64,000 nt of DNA from Bacteroidetes bacterium 43-16 (GTDB lineage: Bacteria; Bacteroidota; Bacteroidia; Chitinophagales; Chitinophagaceae), in NCBI GenBank assembly GCA_001897525.1, contig MKTB01000017.1, positions 186,001-250,000 of the forward strand, read 5' to 3'. The notes beneath the pieces are model-generated. The model saw only the letters and a program-made list of their open reading frames with translations, was not told the origin of the DNA and did not search any database. The position numbers and the translations under genes are program-made. Shown here one piece after another: positions 7,548-16,038 of the stretch (the stretch's first letter is position 1; each line of letters starts with the position of its first letter).

Positions 7548-10034
7548 TTAAATTTTGTCCAGCACACTTTTGGGCGTTTTATTATTCTTTTCCATTCGGG
7601 CAAAAAGACTGATGAAAAAGCCGATCACCATGATAATAATACCGATCCAAAGTAACCATATCAATGGGAAGATCAATGCTTTCATCACAATGTAGTCATC
7701 TTGCTGCGCACGTTGTTTAATGCCCAGCTTGAAGGTTTTTTTCTCCGGATCAATACTTTCTACTCTTATATGGGTACCTAAAGCGTTTAATGAATCGGAC
7801 ACATATCCTGTTTCATTTCCTTTAACGTAGAAAACAGGTTGTATAGTACCTAGCTTGCCACCAATATCATATCCGGTAAACTGGAAAGGCACGGCTGCAT
7901 CATGGGCTTCATTTTTATAGCCTGCATTGGTAATTTTTCCACCAATTGTATCCAGTACAAAGAACCCGTTATCCACGAAAACAGTATCGCCCTGGCGGAT
8001 CTCCATACTCCTGAAAATAGAACTGTCGGTATCTTTCGGCGCAAAGGAGTTCACATAGATAAAGATATCTTTATTCCAGTAGTGCTTGGCATCCGGGTTA
8101 GAGCTGAGTCCTTTCTGTCCTTTAGGGTTCACAAAAGCATCCGGGTAGAGCATAAAGCTTTCTGTGGTCTTGCCGGTCAGTGCATCGATCTTCTCAAATC
8201 TTACTTTGAAATAGGTCAGCGGCGGATCATTTTTGGTATCTGCACTATCGCCCAGGTAGGTAACCAGGTATTCACCCATAGGAATAGAGGTATTGCGATA
8301 AAGCATTACATTATTCCGGCTTTCCATGGCATTTTCCTCGAAGGTTTCCTTGCCGAAGTTGAGCACTTTACCACTGATGTCTTTAGAGATCACCTCTTTC
8401 TTATACCCTGAAAACAGGATACCTAAAAGGATCATGGCAAAACCAATATGGGTAATAGAGCCACCGGCCTTTTTCAGGTTGCCCTTCTGAGCGGTGAACA
8501 GGTAAGTGATATTGGCAAAGAAAGAATATAAAGACACCACCAGGAAGACCATGTACTGTATATGCGCGATCTTTTGCTGGTAAACAATGAGCCCACCTAT
8601 GATGATACTGGCCAGCAACATAGCGCCGTTATTCATCCAGAAGGCCTTCATATTGGCCGTCTTCTTGTATTTGAAATATTGGGTACAGGCCGTCAGTATC
8701 GCAACGATGATACCGAACCAGACCTGGATCTCATTATAATAGGTCACCACATCATTGGGCGGTGCGACATCATTACCCGAGATGGCCTTGTACAAAGGTG
8801 CCCACACCGGTAAAGAGGTCATGAAGATAATATGAACAGAGCTGATGAGGAAGGCGATGGAGCCGATCAGCATCCAGAACTCACGGCTGTTACCGGCTTC
8901 TTCCCCGGCAATATGCGGCATTTTTTTCCATTGCCTGATCATCAGCACCAGGCCCATAACCAGGATGAGGAACATAGCGATCACCAGGTGCCATTTCATA
9001 GAAGCACCTTCACCGGTAAAGGCATGTACAGAAGTCTCTCCCAGAATACCCGTACGGGTCAGGAAGGTACTGTACCAGATGAGGAAATATTGCAGGATGA
9101 AAAATACCAGGGTGATCTTCAAAGACCTGCCGGTACTTTTATAAATAATAAGGGTATGTATCCCGGAGATAATGATCAGCCAGGGTACCAGGGAGGCATT
9201 CTCTACCGGGTCCCATGCCCAGTATCCGCCAAAGTTAAGGCTCTCATAAGCCCAGGCACCGCCCATCATAATACCCATACCCAGGATGCCGCCTGCGGCC
9301 AGGGTCCATCTCAATGCAGGGTTGATCCAGGTTTTGTATTCTCCTTTCCAGAGCGCTGCAATGGCGTATGCAAAAGGAAATAAGGTCAATGCAAAGCCTA
9401 AGAATAAGATCGGCGGGTGAATGACCATCCAGTAGTTCTGTAATAAAACATTCAATCCGTTACCGTCTGTAATAAATTCCAGGTAATTGGCTTGCTTCAG
9501 GATAGGGGCATCCATTTCATTACGTAATAGCGTGAATGCAGAAGCGCCTATTTTTGTGTCCCCGATATAGATACCTAATTGTAGGGTGATTAAGATAGCC
9601 TGTACCATCAAGACCACTACCATTACTTTGTTTTCCCATTTACCACCTTTGGCAATGACAAAGAAGCCTAATACGGCATGCCAGAAGGTCCATAAAAGAA
9701 AGCTACCTTCTGATCCTTCCCAGAAACAGGAAAGCAGGTATTTGGCTTTCAGTCCTTTTGAACTGTGGCTATAGGCATATGAATATTCAAAAAGGTGATT
9801 TTGAATGATGTAAAATAAGGTAACGAAAATGCCGATCACGGCAAAGGCATGTAAGGTATAGCTGATACGGGCAATTTTCTGCCAGCTGATGGATTGTTTT
9901 AAATCTTTCAGCTCATACCGGTTGACCTGCAGGTAGCTGTAGATAGCAAACAGGGAACTGATGAATGAAAATACTAATAAGAATTGACCTAACTGGCCGG
10001 GCAATAAATGCTCTCCAATGAATTTAGTTTCCAA
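7548..10034 (-). CDS. ccmF: Cytochrome c maturation protein CcmF/CcsA family
   Basis: 828 residues, polytopic. About 14-15 hydrophobic segments fill residues 1-530, a periplasmic domain of about 250 residues follows, and a last helix lies near the C-terminus (LIFPLIWLLWIGIIIMVIG). The haem-handling WWD-type motif GYWAWDPVENASLVPWL is near residues 270-285. Conserved histidines flank it in this family. CcmF takes haem from CcmE and ligates it to apocytochrome c. The start is TTG 10034 (METKFIGEHLLPG); the upstream frame is closed by TAA and there is no nearby ATG. It follows ccmE by 40 nt, forming a ccmE-ccmF operon; ccmA/B/C are not in this window. Confidence 0.93.
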   Translation of the reverse strand: METKFIGEHLLPGQLGQFLLVFSFISSLFAIYSYLQVNRYELKDLKQSISWQKIARISYTLHAFAVIGIFVTLFYIIQNHLFEYSYAYSHSSKGLKAKYLLSCFWEGSEGSFLLWTFWHAVLGFFVIAKGGKWENKVMVVVLMVQAILITLQLGIYIGDTKIGASAFTLLRNEMDAPILKQANYLEFITDGNGLNVLLQNYWMVIHPPILFLGFALTLFPFAYAIAALWKGEYKTWINPALRWTLAAGGILGMGIMMGGAWAYESLNFGGYWAWDPVENASLVPWLIIISGIHTLIIYKSTGRSLKITLVFFILQYFLIWYSTFLTRTGILGETSVHAFTGEGASMKWHLVIAMFLILVMGLVLMIRQWKKMPHIAGEEAGNSREFWMLIGSIAFLISSVHIIFMTSLPVWAPLYKAISGNDVAPPNDVVTYYNEIQVWFGIIVAILTACTQYFKYKKTANMKAFWMNNGAMLLASIIIGGLIVYQQKIAHIQYMVFLVVSLYSFFANITYLFTAQKGNLKKAGGSITHIGFAMILLGILFSGYKKEVISKDISGKVLNFGKETFEENAMESRNNVMLYRNTSIPMGEYLVTYLGDSADTKNDPPLTYFKVRFEKIDALTGKTTESFMLYPDAFVNPKGQKGLSSNPDAKHYWNKDIFIYVNSFAPKDTDSSIFRSMEIRQGDTVFVDNGFFVLDTIGGKITNAGYKNEAHDAAVPFQFTGYDIGGKLGTIQPVFYVKGNETGYVSDSLNALGTHIRVESIDPEKKTFKLGIKQRAQQDDYIVMKALIFPLIWLLWIGIIIMVIGFFISLFARMEKNNKTPKSVLDKI

Positions 10035-10074
10035 GTCGCGAAAAAATTAAGGGGGTGTCTGATGTTGAAAAAAA

Positions 10075-10479
10075 TTAGCTTGCACTGGGATTTTGGGCCA
10101 CTACAATCTGGTCTTCTTCATATTTTGATGGGCACTTCATTTGAATTTTTTCGCAATGGAAGATGTTGTTCTTTACAAATCCGGTCATCACTAAAGACTC
10201 AGAACGTTCAAAGTCCTGTGGCTTGGTACCGTTAAAAACAACCTGTAAAGGAGTTCCTGCTTTGTCCAGGGCATGGAAGACAAACTTGTTCGCATCTTTT
10301 AAAGGGTCATAAACCATGGCCTGGGTGGTGTCGAGGGTACCCATAACTACAAAGGTTTTACCTTCTTTCTCCGCAGCAGATTTAAAGGTCTCGTAAGAAC
10401 TCAGGCTGCCAAACATAGAAACTGCTAATCCCAGGACGACGGCAATAGCCAACAGAAAAATGATGCTAGTCTTCTTCAT
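10075..10479 (-). CDS. ccmE: Cytochrome c maturation haem chaperone CcmE, Cys-type
   Basis: 134 residues: an N-terminal signal anchor (about 4-24) and a small OB-fold domain (KTFVVMGTLD ... LVMTGFVKNNIFHCEKIQMKCPSKYEED split over 41-123). CcmE carries haem covalently from CcmABC to CcmF on the periplasmic side. In E. coli the haem is attached through His in the HxxxY motif; here the corresponding residues read C116-P-S-K-Y120, a CxxxY motif. Such Cys variants are known from Desulfovibrio and archaeal-type CcmE, so this is a functional variant rather than a damaged copy. Directly upstream of ccmF. Confidence 0.88.
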   Translation of the reverse strand: MKKTSIIFLLAIAVVLGLAVSMFGSLSSYETFKSAAEKEGKTFVVMGTLDTTQAMVYDPLKDANKFVFHALDKAGTPLQVVFNGTKPQDFERSESLVMTGFVKNNIFHCEKIQMKCPSKYEEDQIVVAQNPSAS

Positions 10480-10484
10480 GATAC

Positions 10485-10526
10485 ATCAAATTAGAATTTG
10501 ATTTTTTAAAATTGCAGGCAAATTTA
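10485..10526 (-). promoter_or_regulatory. ccmE control region: -7 box and operator-like palindrome
   Basis: On the minus strand TAAATTTG (10519-10526) is an exact -7 box about 40 nt before the ccmE ATG. Between it and the start lies ATCAAATT-AG-AATTTGAT (10485-10502), a perfect inverted repeat of 8 bp arms that begins 6 nt before the ATG. It could be an operator or a weak RNA hairpin over the translation start. No TTG at the right spacing. Confidence 0.45.
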
Positions 10527-10605
10527 CGCTATTTAATCCTTTAAAAATGACTAACCCGGCACTCAATTAGCCGAAATTGCCCGTTTTCTATATATTTAAC
10601 AGATA

Positions 10606-12825
10606 TTAGGCTTTTGCCCGGTCAAAATCGAACTGCGCTTTCGCGATTTTGATTTCTGCATAGCTGTATTGTGCGCCCAGTCTTTCTTTTAAAGGCACAA
10701 GGCCAGCTTCGGGACTTGCGGCGATCGTACTTAAGATCGTGCTTAGCTTGGAGGGATCGATCAGTTTTCGGGCTTCCAGCTTGCCGGCGCTTACGGCAAA
10801 GCTCAGGTGGCTGTAGATCGTTTCTACACCCAGTCCGCGGATCTCCGCGATCTTCTCCGGGCTTTTGCCTTCCAGGAAAAGTTCCAGGCTGATGTCTTTT
10901 GATGCAGGTAGCTTCTCATTACCGGCTCCCTCTCCTTTCTGTTCCTGTACTGGGACGGAGGTAAACATCTTATTGACCTCCTGTATCACCGACTGGATGC
11001 CTACATTACTGGCCAGTCCCATAGCGACGGCTGCTGCCTGCTCGATCTGTATCCGCTTCTTTTCTGCGATTTGCCAGAGATGTTGCACATCCTGGACGTA
11101 TTTTTTACTCTTTGCCTTTATTTTAAATGCTTTGATGTGCTCCTGGGTATCCGATAATACAGGGTTCAGCAGGTTTAAAAACCATACCGCGCCTGCCTGT
11201 ACCCGCTCGCTCAGCCTGGCATACCGCTCTTTGGAATGCTCATTGACGATCATTTTTAAGGTAGGCTCAAACTTTTGTGCGGTGCTGTCCAGCGACTTTA
11301 AGCGCTCCAGTTGTGCCAGTGCAAAATCGGAGGCCATATCTTTTTCCGGTATCGCGCGTCTTACCAGGTCTTTGGTGAATTCCAGCCATTGATCATACAC
11401 TTCGGTGAAGTCAAAAGCCGTAGCTACCGATTGCTCGGCAAATACCTGCTGGCTCAGCGTGAGCATATTGTCCAGCGCATCCGGATCGCTTTCTTTTTCT
11501 GCAAAAGCCAGGATCTTGGGATCGGTATGGATACTTCCTGCACCGATCCTGGATTTCAAGACCAGGCCGCTGAGCGAGGTAAGCCTCGAGAGGGCTACAT
11601 AAACCTGGCCGGGTGCAAAAGATTGCCCTGCATCCACAATGGCCTTTTCAAAAGTTAAACCCTGGCTTTTGTGGATCGTTACCGCCCAGGCCAGCCGGAT
11701 CGGGTATTGGGTATAGGTGCCCAGTTCTACTTCCTTTATTTCATCTGCCTCTTTGTTGTAATCGTACCTCAGGTTTTTCCATTCTTCGGGTTCCAGCACC
11801 AGGTCTTTATCTTCGTTCAGGAAGCGAACGGTGATCTTTTTATTGGGGCCGTCCAGGGCAGCAATGGTGCCGATCTTACCATTGTAAAACCGGCGTTCTT
11901 CGCCCTTGTCATTTTTGATGAACATGATCTGCGCGCCTTCTTTCAGCACCAGCCTGTCTTCAACAGGGTAGGCCTGTGGCGGGAATTCCCCGCTTATTTT
12001 GGCCTCGAAGACCACAGGTTCGGCCATGATCTGCTCCAGGGCCGACTGGTTGATCTCATCAGCTTTATAATTGTGCGTGGTCAGGGTAATAAAGCCCGTA
12101 TGAGCATCAGGGATGAAGTAAGGATCGTAATGATCGTTCAGCACCTCAAGGTCTTCGGCCTCTACTTCATTATTACGGATCCTGTTCAGTATTTTAATAA
12201 ATTGCTCATCGCTCTGGCGATAGATTTTCTTCAGTTCTATATAGACCGGCTCTGCATCTTTCATGACCAGGGCATCAAAGAAATACGGGGAGTCGTACAC
12301 CTCTTTCAGGTGCTCCCAGTCCTCATCTTTCACGACAGGGGGGAGCTGGAACATATCACCGATGAAGACCATCTGTATGCCGCCAAAAGGGGTGTCCGGC
12401 TTGCGGCGCACCATCCTCAGGAGGGCATCTATAGCATCTAAAATATCAGCACGTACCATGGATATCTCATCAATGATCAGTGTGTCCAGGTTTTTGATGA
12501 TGTCCCGCTTTACCTGTGAGAGTTTGGCCTTTTCGAATAATTGATGCTTGTTATATACATTGGTATGACCACCGCCCCATACTGTTTTTGTGGTGGGGAT
12601 ATAGGTGCCGAATGGCAGGAAGAAAAAAGAGTGTATGGTACTGCCGCCTGCATTGATGGCCGCTACACCGGTAGGTGCCAGTACCGCCATACGCTTATGA
12701 CTGTGCTCCCGGATATACCTCAAAAAAGTAGTTTTACCCGTACCGGCCTTACCGGTCAGGAACACGGGCTGGTTGGTATGATTGACAAAAGAAACTGCTT
12801 TTTCGAATATCGGATTACTTTCCAT
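10606..12825 (-). CDS. PIF1-like SF1B helicase with C-terminal helix-turn-helix
   Basis: 739 residues. N-terminal ATPase: Walker A GKAGTGKTT (25-33), motif Ia APTGVAAINAGGSTIHSFF, Walker B TLIIDEISMVRADILDAID, motif III FIGDMFQLPPV. Further down are the SF1B motifs LAWAVTIHKSQGLTF and VYVALSRLTSLSGLVL. The last about 90 residues (from about 650) look like the HTH_40-type domain seen at the end of RecQ (SLELFLEGKSPEKIAEIRGL). PIF1/Dda-type helicases unwind DNA 5'-3' in repair, recombination and G-quadruplex removal. Nothing separates it from ccmE except 126 bp containing the ccmE promoter, so it is probably its own unit. Confidence 0.9.
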   Translation of the reverse strand: MESNPIFEKAVSFVNHTNQPVFLTGKAGTGKTTFLRYIREHSHKRMAVLAPTGVAAINAGGSTIHSFFFLPFGTYIPTTKTVWGGGHTNVYNKHQLFEKAKLSQVKRDIIKNLDTLIIDEISMVRADILDAIDALLRMVRRKPDTPFGGIQMVFIGDMFQLPPVVKDEDWEHLKEVYDSPYFFDALVMKDAEPVYIELKKIYRQSDEQFIKILNRIRNNEVEAEDLEVLNDHYDPYFIPDAHTGFITLTTHNYKADEINQSALEQIMAEPVVFEAKISGEFPPQAYPVEDRLVLKEGAQIMFIKNDKGEERRFYNGKIGTIAALDGPNKKITVRFLNEDKDLVLEPEEWKNLRYDYNKEADEIKEVELGTYTQYPIRLAWAVTIHKSQGLTFEKAIVDAGQSFAPGQVYVALSRLTSLSGLVLKSRIGAGSIHTDPKILAFAEKESDPDALDNMLTLSQQVFAEQSVATAFDFTEVYDQWLEFTKDLVRRAIPEKDMASDFALAQLERLKSLDSTAQKFEPTLKMIVNEHSKERYARLSERVQAGAVWFLNLLNPVLSDTQEHIKAFKIKAKSKKYVQDVQHLWQIAEKKRIQIEQAAAVAMGLASNVGIQSVIQEVNKMFTSVPVQEQKGEGAGNEKLPASKDISLELFLEGKSPEKIAEIRGLGVETIYSHLSFAVSAGKLEARKLIDPSKLSTILSTIAASPEAGLVPLKERLGAQYSYAEIKIAKAQFDFDRAKA

Positions 12826-12939
12826 TAATGGGAGCTTGACGCGAAGGATGAAATTATTATTATAAACTACAAAAATACGTGAAAAGAAATTGATGCTATT
12901 CTTTTACGGGCTGTTTTCATGATTTAAAAATCCAGACAC

Positions 12940-12968
12940 AAAAAAGCGGCTGAGTTTTAGTCAGCCGC
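12940..12968 (-). terminator. Terminator of the ferritin gene
   Basis: GCGGCTGA (12946-12953) and TCAGCCGC (12961-12968) form an 8-bp stem with a 7-nt loop; read on the minus strand it is followed by TTTTTT. Confidence 0.85.
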
Positions 12969-12994
12969 CTCCTATTGATGTATTATTATTAACC

Positions 12995-13519
12995 TTAAGT
13001 AGTCATATTACCGCTGGCATTGGCTGCATTGCGGAACAGCATGATGTCTTTGTCAAATAAGTAGATACCGCCTTTATCGTCGCCTACTAATTCTAATTTA
13101 TCATTCAAGGTGCGCGCCAGAGCTTCTTCTTCCAGTTGCTCGGTCACATACCATTGCAGGAAGTTATGGGTAGAGAAGTCTCTTTCACCCAGGCAAAGTC
13201 CTACTAATTCGTTAATGCTTTCTGATACCGCGATCTCGTGTTTCAGGAATTCTTCAAACACGCGCTGTAAAGACTGGAACGTAATATTGGGTTGCTCCAG
13301 GGCCGGTACCACGGCAAAACCACCACGCTCATTGATGTAGCGGATCAGTTTCAGCATATGGATACGCTCTTCATCGCTTTGCTGGTAAAAGAAATTGGTG
13401 ACACCATCCAGGCCAGGTTGAATTTCTGCCCAGCTGGCCATCGCTAAATATGCCTGAGAGGAAGCCGCTTCCATGGCTACCTGTTTATTTAATGCTTCTT
13501 GAATCGTTTGAGATAACAT
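12995..13519 (-). CDS. ftnA: Bacterial non-haem ferritin
   Basis: 174 residues, the normal FtnA length, with a four-helix bundle. The ferroxidase ligands are present: Glu17 (NKQVAMEAAS), Tyr24, the EExxH motif Glu51/His54 (DEERIHM), Glu95 (LKHEIAV), and Glu127/Gln128/Glu131 in VTEQLEEEA. It oxidises Fe(II) and stores ferric iron in a 24-mer in the cytosol. A TACCTTTG box at 13545-13552 on the minus strand precedes it and a terminator follows, so it is monocistronic. No Fur-like site was identified with confidence. Confidence 0.95.
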   Translation of the reverse strand: MLSQTIQEALNKQVAMEAASSQAYLAMASWAEIQPGLDGVTNFFYQQSDEERIHMLKLIRYINERGGFAVVPALEQPNITFQSLQRVFEEFLKHEIAVSESINELVGLCLGERDFSTHNFLQWYVTEQLEEEALARTLNDKLELVGDDKGGIYLFDKDIMLFRNAANASGNMTT

Positions 13520-13544
13520 AGTATTTTGTTTTTTAGCTGAAATT

Positions 13545-13552
13545 CAAAGGTA
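13545..13552 (-). promoter_or_regulatory. -7 box TACCTTTG of the ferritin gene
   Basis: Exact TAnnTTTG on the minus strand 26 nt before the ATG; no well-spaced TTG. Confidence 0.45.
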
Positions 13553-13611
13553 GGTAAAATCTGTACAAATAGCCTATAGTTTGACGATCGTTAATACTGA
13601 TTTCACCATAA

Positions 13612-14157
13612 TTATAGCTTATTCAATTGCTTCAGCAATTGCTGTAATTTTTTCGTTTTGGGTGGATAATCTTCGACCTCCGGCAGCCTGCTGATGATCA
13701 GGTCTTTTAAAGTTGCCGCATGTTCCTGGTCAATAACAGATGTGGCACTTTTGGCATAGGAAGGCAACTGGTTCACAGGTGCTTTTAAGACCTCATCCAG
13801 CAATAAGGTAAGACAGGTGTCCTTGTACTTTTCGTGTGTCGCTAGTTCTGTAAGGATCTTTACGTACTGGTCCCGGGCGATGACAGATTCACCATCCGCT
13901 ATTTGTGCAAATAATCCCAAGTTGTCAAAGGCCATTGCCGGCTTGAAGACTGCCATGGGCGTGAGCATGAAAAAGGTAGCCCAGGCTACTTTTACATTTT
14001 TGTCGGCAAGGATCTTTAAGAAAGCAGGGTAGTAGGGGACGAGCGTTTCCGGCTCTGTCTCAGATACTTTTTTGAGTGCCTTAGAGGCGACCATTTTCTC
14101 CACAAATTTTCCTTGCTCCAGGGTCTTGATCCATTCTTTTATTTCCTGATCATTCAT
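13612..14157 (-). CDS. HEAT/ARM-like helical hypothetical protein
   Basis: 181 residues, no signal or membrane segment. It is almost wholly helical, with repeated amphipathic pairs (KMVASKALKKV, PAFLKILADKNVKVAWATFFML, DQYVKILTELATHEKY), as in HEAT-repeat proteins. It ends in a basic tail (KTKKLQQLLKQLNKL). I do not recognise a specific family. Its start overlaps the end of the SatD-like gene by 8 bp, so the two are translationally coupled and probably work together; a role as protein-binding partner of the regulator is inference. Confidence 0.75.
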   Translation of the reverse strand: MNDQEIKEWIKTLEQGKFVEKMVASKALKKVSETEPETLVPYYPAFLKILADKNVKVAWATFFMLTPMAVFKPAMAFDNLGLFAQIADGESVIARDQYVKILTELATHEKYKDTCLTLLLDEVLKAPVNQLPSYAKSATSVIDQEHAATLKDLIISRLPEVEDYPPKTKKLQQLLKQLNKL

Positions 14158-14773
14158 ATTGAGGCTGTGTGGTTTTTATTTTTGTTCTGAAGTATTGGTC
14201 CAGTTTAAGTAAGAGATCCAGATGTGACCTGCTGCGCCGCTGGCTTACGGCAGATTGTTTGATCCGCAGCCATTCTGCAAGCTCCTGCTGGCTTTTTTCC
14301 GGGAAAAGCAGGCAAAGCTCCACGATCTCCGCTTCTGCAAGCGACCACTGGTTCATACTTAACAGGGCAAATTCCAGTAGCAGGTTGCATTCATTATCGA
14401 AAGGCTCATTGCCGGTATGGAGTATCATTCCCGGTTTTTGAGGGATCTTATCGCTTTCGTTCCAAAGGGTGCGGTCCAGGGCCGATCCGGTCATTTTTCT
14501 TAAAGCCTCATAGGGTTCTGTAGCATCGCCGATGCCGATCTTCAGTTCAATGTCCAGGTCTTCTACCTGCCGGAAGATCGCTTTGATGATCATGGCCACA
14601 AACAGGCTTTCTTCCGGGTAGTTGATCCGGAGCAGGAAGGCATTGCCGCCAAAGATCTCCCATTTTAAAGGAGTATCGCCGAAACTGGCGAAAAACTGCT
14701 TCAATTTAAACAACCAGGCGTTGGGATTGACCTTCCAGGCATTGACTATTTTGCCACTGATTACTGCTATCAA
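14150..14773 (-). CDS. SatD-like protein with C-terminal HTH
   Basis: 207 residues. The start MIAVISGKIVNAWKV and the segment DLDIELKIGIGDATEPY resemble the SatD family, whose N-terminal part has a nucleotidyl-cyclase-like layout. The C-terminal half holds a helix-turn-helix (SQQELAEWLRIKQSAVSQRRSRS, about residues 160-182) like that of sigma region 4 or MarR-type proteins. The usual SatD N-terminal pattern IxGDIxxS is changed to SGKIVNA, so the acidic residue is replaced by Lys. The start is TTG 14773: an in-frame TAA lies 27 nt upstream and there is no ATG alternative. It overlaps the HEAT-like gene downstream by 8 bp. Likely a regulator; ligand and targets unknown. Confidence 0.75.
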   Translation of the reverse strand: MIAVISGKIVNAWKVNPNAWLFKLKQFFASFGDTPLKWEIFGGNAFLLRINYPEESLFVAMIIKAIFRQVEDLDIELKIGIGDATEPYEALRKMTGSALDRTLWNESDKIPQKPGMILHTGNEPFDNECNLLLEFALLSMNQWSLAEAEIVELCLLFPEKSQQELAEWLRIKQSAVSQRRSRSHLDLLLKLDQYFRTKIKTTQPQYE

Positions 14774-14876
14774 GTCTTTAAGTTTAAATGATTAACCGAT
14801 CCTCCGGATAAATATAGCGATTTGTTGATTTTGCTTTTGCCGGATCTTGAAAAAATAATTGTATTGAAGTTTTCTT

Positions 14877-14906
14877 TTGAATTCAATGACAAAAAAATTA
14901 CTTTTG
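14877..14906 (+). promoter_or_regulatory. prs promoter (TTG-N19-TACTTTTG)
   Basis: TTG 14877-14879 and TACTTTTG 14899-14906, spacer 19, exact consensus; 29 nt lie between the box and the prs ATG. Confidence 0.8.
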
Positions 14907-14935
14907 CAATCTGTTTTCAAAAATAGAATTTTCTC

Positions 14936-15883
14936 ATGCAACCATCAGTAAAAATCTTTGCCGGGAACGCCTCCCGTAAACTAGCAGAAGGTATTGCTAA
15001 AGCCGCTGGCAAAAAGTTAAGCGAAGTAACCATTCAAAAGTTCAGTGATGGAGAGTTTCAGCCAAGATTTAATGAATCTGTAAGGGGTGATCATGTTTTT
15101 ATTGTTCAGTCTACCAGTGCTCCTGCAGATAACCTGATGGAGTTGCTGATGATGATCGATGCGGCACGTCGTGCTTCTGCAGGATACATTACCGCTGTGA
15201 TCCCTTATTATGGCTTTGCCCGCCAGGACCGTAAAGACCGTCCGAGGGTGGCGATTGCTTCTAAGCTGATCGCTAACCTGCTGACCGAGGCCGGGGCAGA
15301 CCGTGTAATGACCATGGACCTGCACGCGCCGCAAATCCAGGGATTTTTTGATATCCCGGTAGATCACCTGGACAGCTCTGCTATCTTTATTCCTTATATA
15401 GAGAATTTAGGCCTGGACAATTACGTGTTTGCAGCTCCTGATGTGGGGTCTACCAACAGGGTAAGAGAGGTGGCCAGCTATTTTGGTGCTGAAATGGTTA
15501 TTTGTGATAAATACCGTAAAAAAGCCAATGAAGTAGGTTCTATGACTGTTATCGGTGATGTGAACGGAAAGCACGTGATCCTGATTGATGATATCGTGGA
15601 TACTGCGGGTACCTTATGTAAAGCGGCCAGCTTATTGAAAGAGAAAGGCGCTTTATCGGTAAGAGCATTCTGTACGCACCCGGTATTAAGCGGTAAAGCA
15701 TACGAGAATGTAGCTAATTCAGAATTGGAGAAGCTGGTTGTTTGCGATACGATGCCTTTGAAAGAAAACATTGATAAGATTGAAGTATTGACCTCGGCAC
15801 AGTTATTTGCCGTTGCCATTAGAAATACATTTGAAAATAAGTCAATTACAAGTTTATTTGCACATAAACCAAAATTGACTTAA
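14936..15883 (+). CDS. prs: Ribose-phosphate pyrophosphokinase
   Basis: 315 residues, the normal class I PRPP synthetase length. Seen in order: KIFAGNASRKLAEGIA and SDGEFQPRF at the N-terminus, the catalytic flexible-loop region YYGFARQDRKDRPRVAIASK, MDLHAPQIQGFF, and the PRPP-binding loop VILIDDIVDTAGTLCKAA (about 213-230). It makes PRPP from ribose-5-phosphate and ATP for nucleotide, His and Trp synthesis in the cytosol. rplY follows after 155 nt with no terminator between, the common prs-ctc order, and rplY also has its own promoter that starts inside prs. Confidence 0.97.
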   Translation: MQPSVKIFAGNASRKLAEGIAKAAGKKLSEVTIQKFSDGEFQPRFNESVRGDHVFIVQSTSAPADNLMELLMMIDAARRASAGYITAVIPYYGFARQDRKDRPRVAIASKLIANLLTEAGADRVMTMDLHAPQIQGFFDIPVDHLDSSAIFIPYIENLGLDNYVFAAPDVGSTNRVREVASYFGAEMVICDKYRKKANEVGSMTVIGDVNGKHVILIDDIVDTAGTLCKAASLLKEKGALSVRAFCTHPVLSGKAYENVANSELEKLVVCDTMPLKENIDKIEVLTSAQLFAVAIRNTFENKSITSLFAHKPKLT

Positions 15884-15888
15884 TTTTG
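15858..15888 (+). promoter_or_regulatory. rplY promoter overlapping the prs stop (TTG-N20-TAATTTTG)
   Basis: TTG 15858-15860, spacer 20, TAATTTTG 15881-15888; the TAA of the box is the prs stop codon. The resulting leader to ATG 16039 is about 145 nt. In it ATTCGGT (15927-15933) can pair with ACCGAAT (15995-16001). Confidence 0.75.
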
Positions 15889-16038
15889 CAAACTCTTTTT
15901 AGGAAGATCACTGTTTAAGCATCAAAATTCGGTAAGCCTGAGGGCAAAAAATATTTTGAAATTATTAAAAATCGCGATTCAGTTGTAGGTGTTAACCGAA
16001 TAATCGTTTGCCGCTGAAAAGTAAAAATTAATTATACA

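Noticed and set aside
11671-12441. 256-codon plus ORF opposite the helicase (and similar ORFs at 8832-9383, 19872-20414, 43003-43476)
   Set aside because: They are antisense frames of well-recognised genes, with no plausible protein features of their own.
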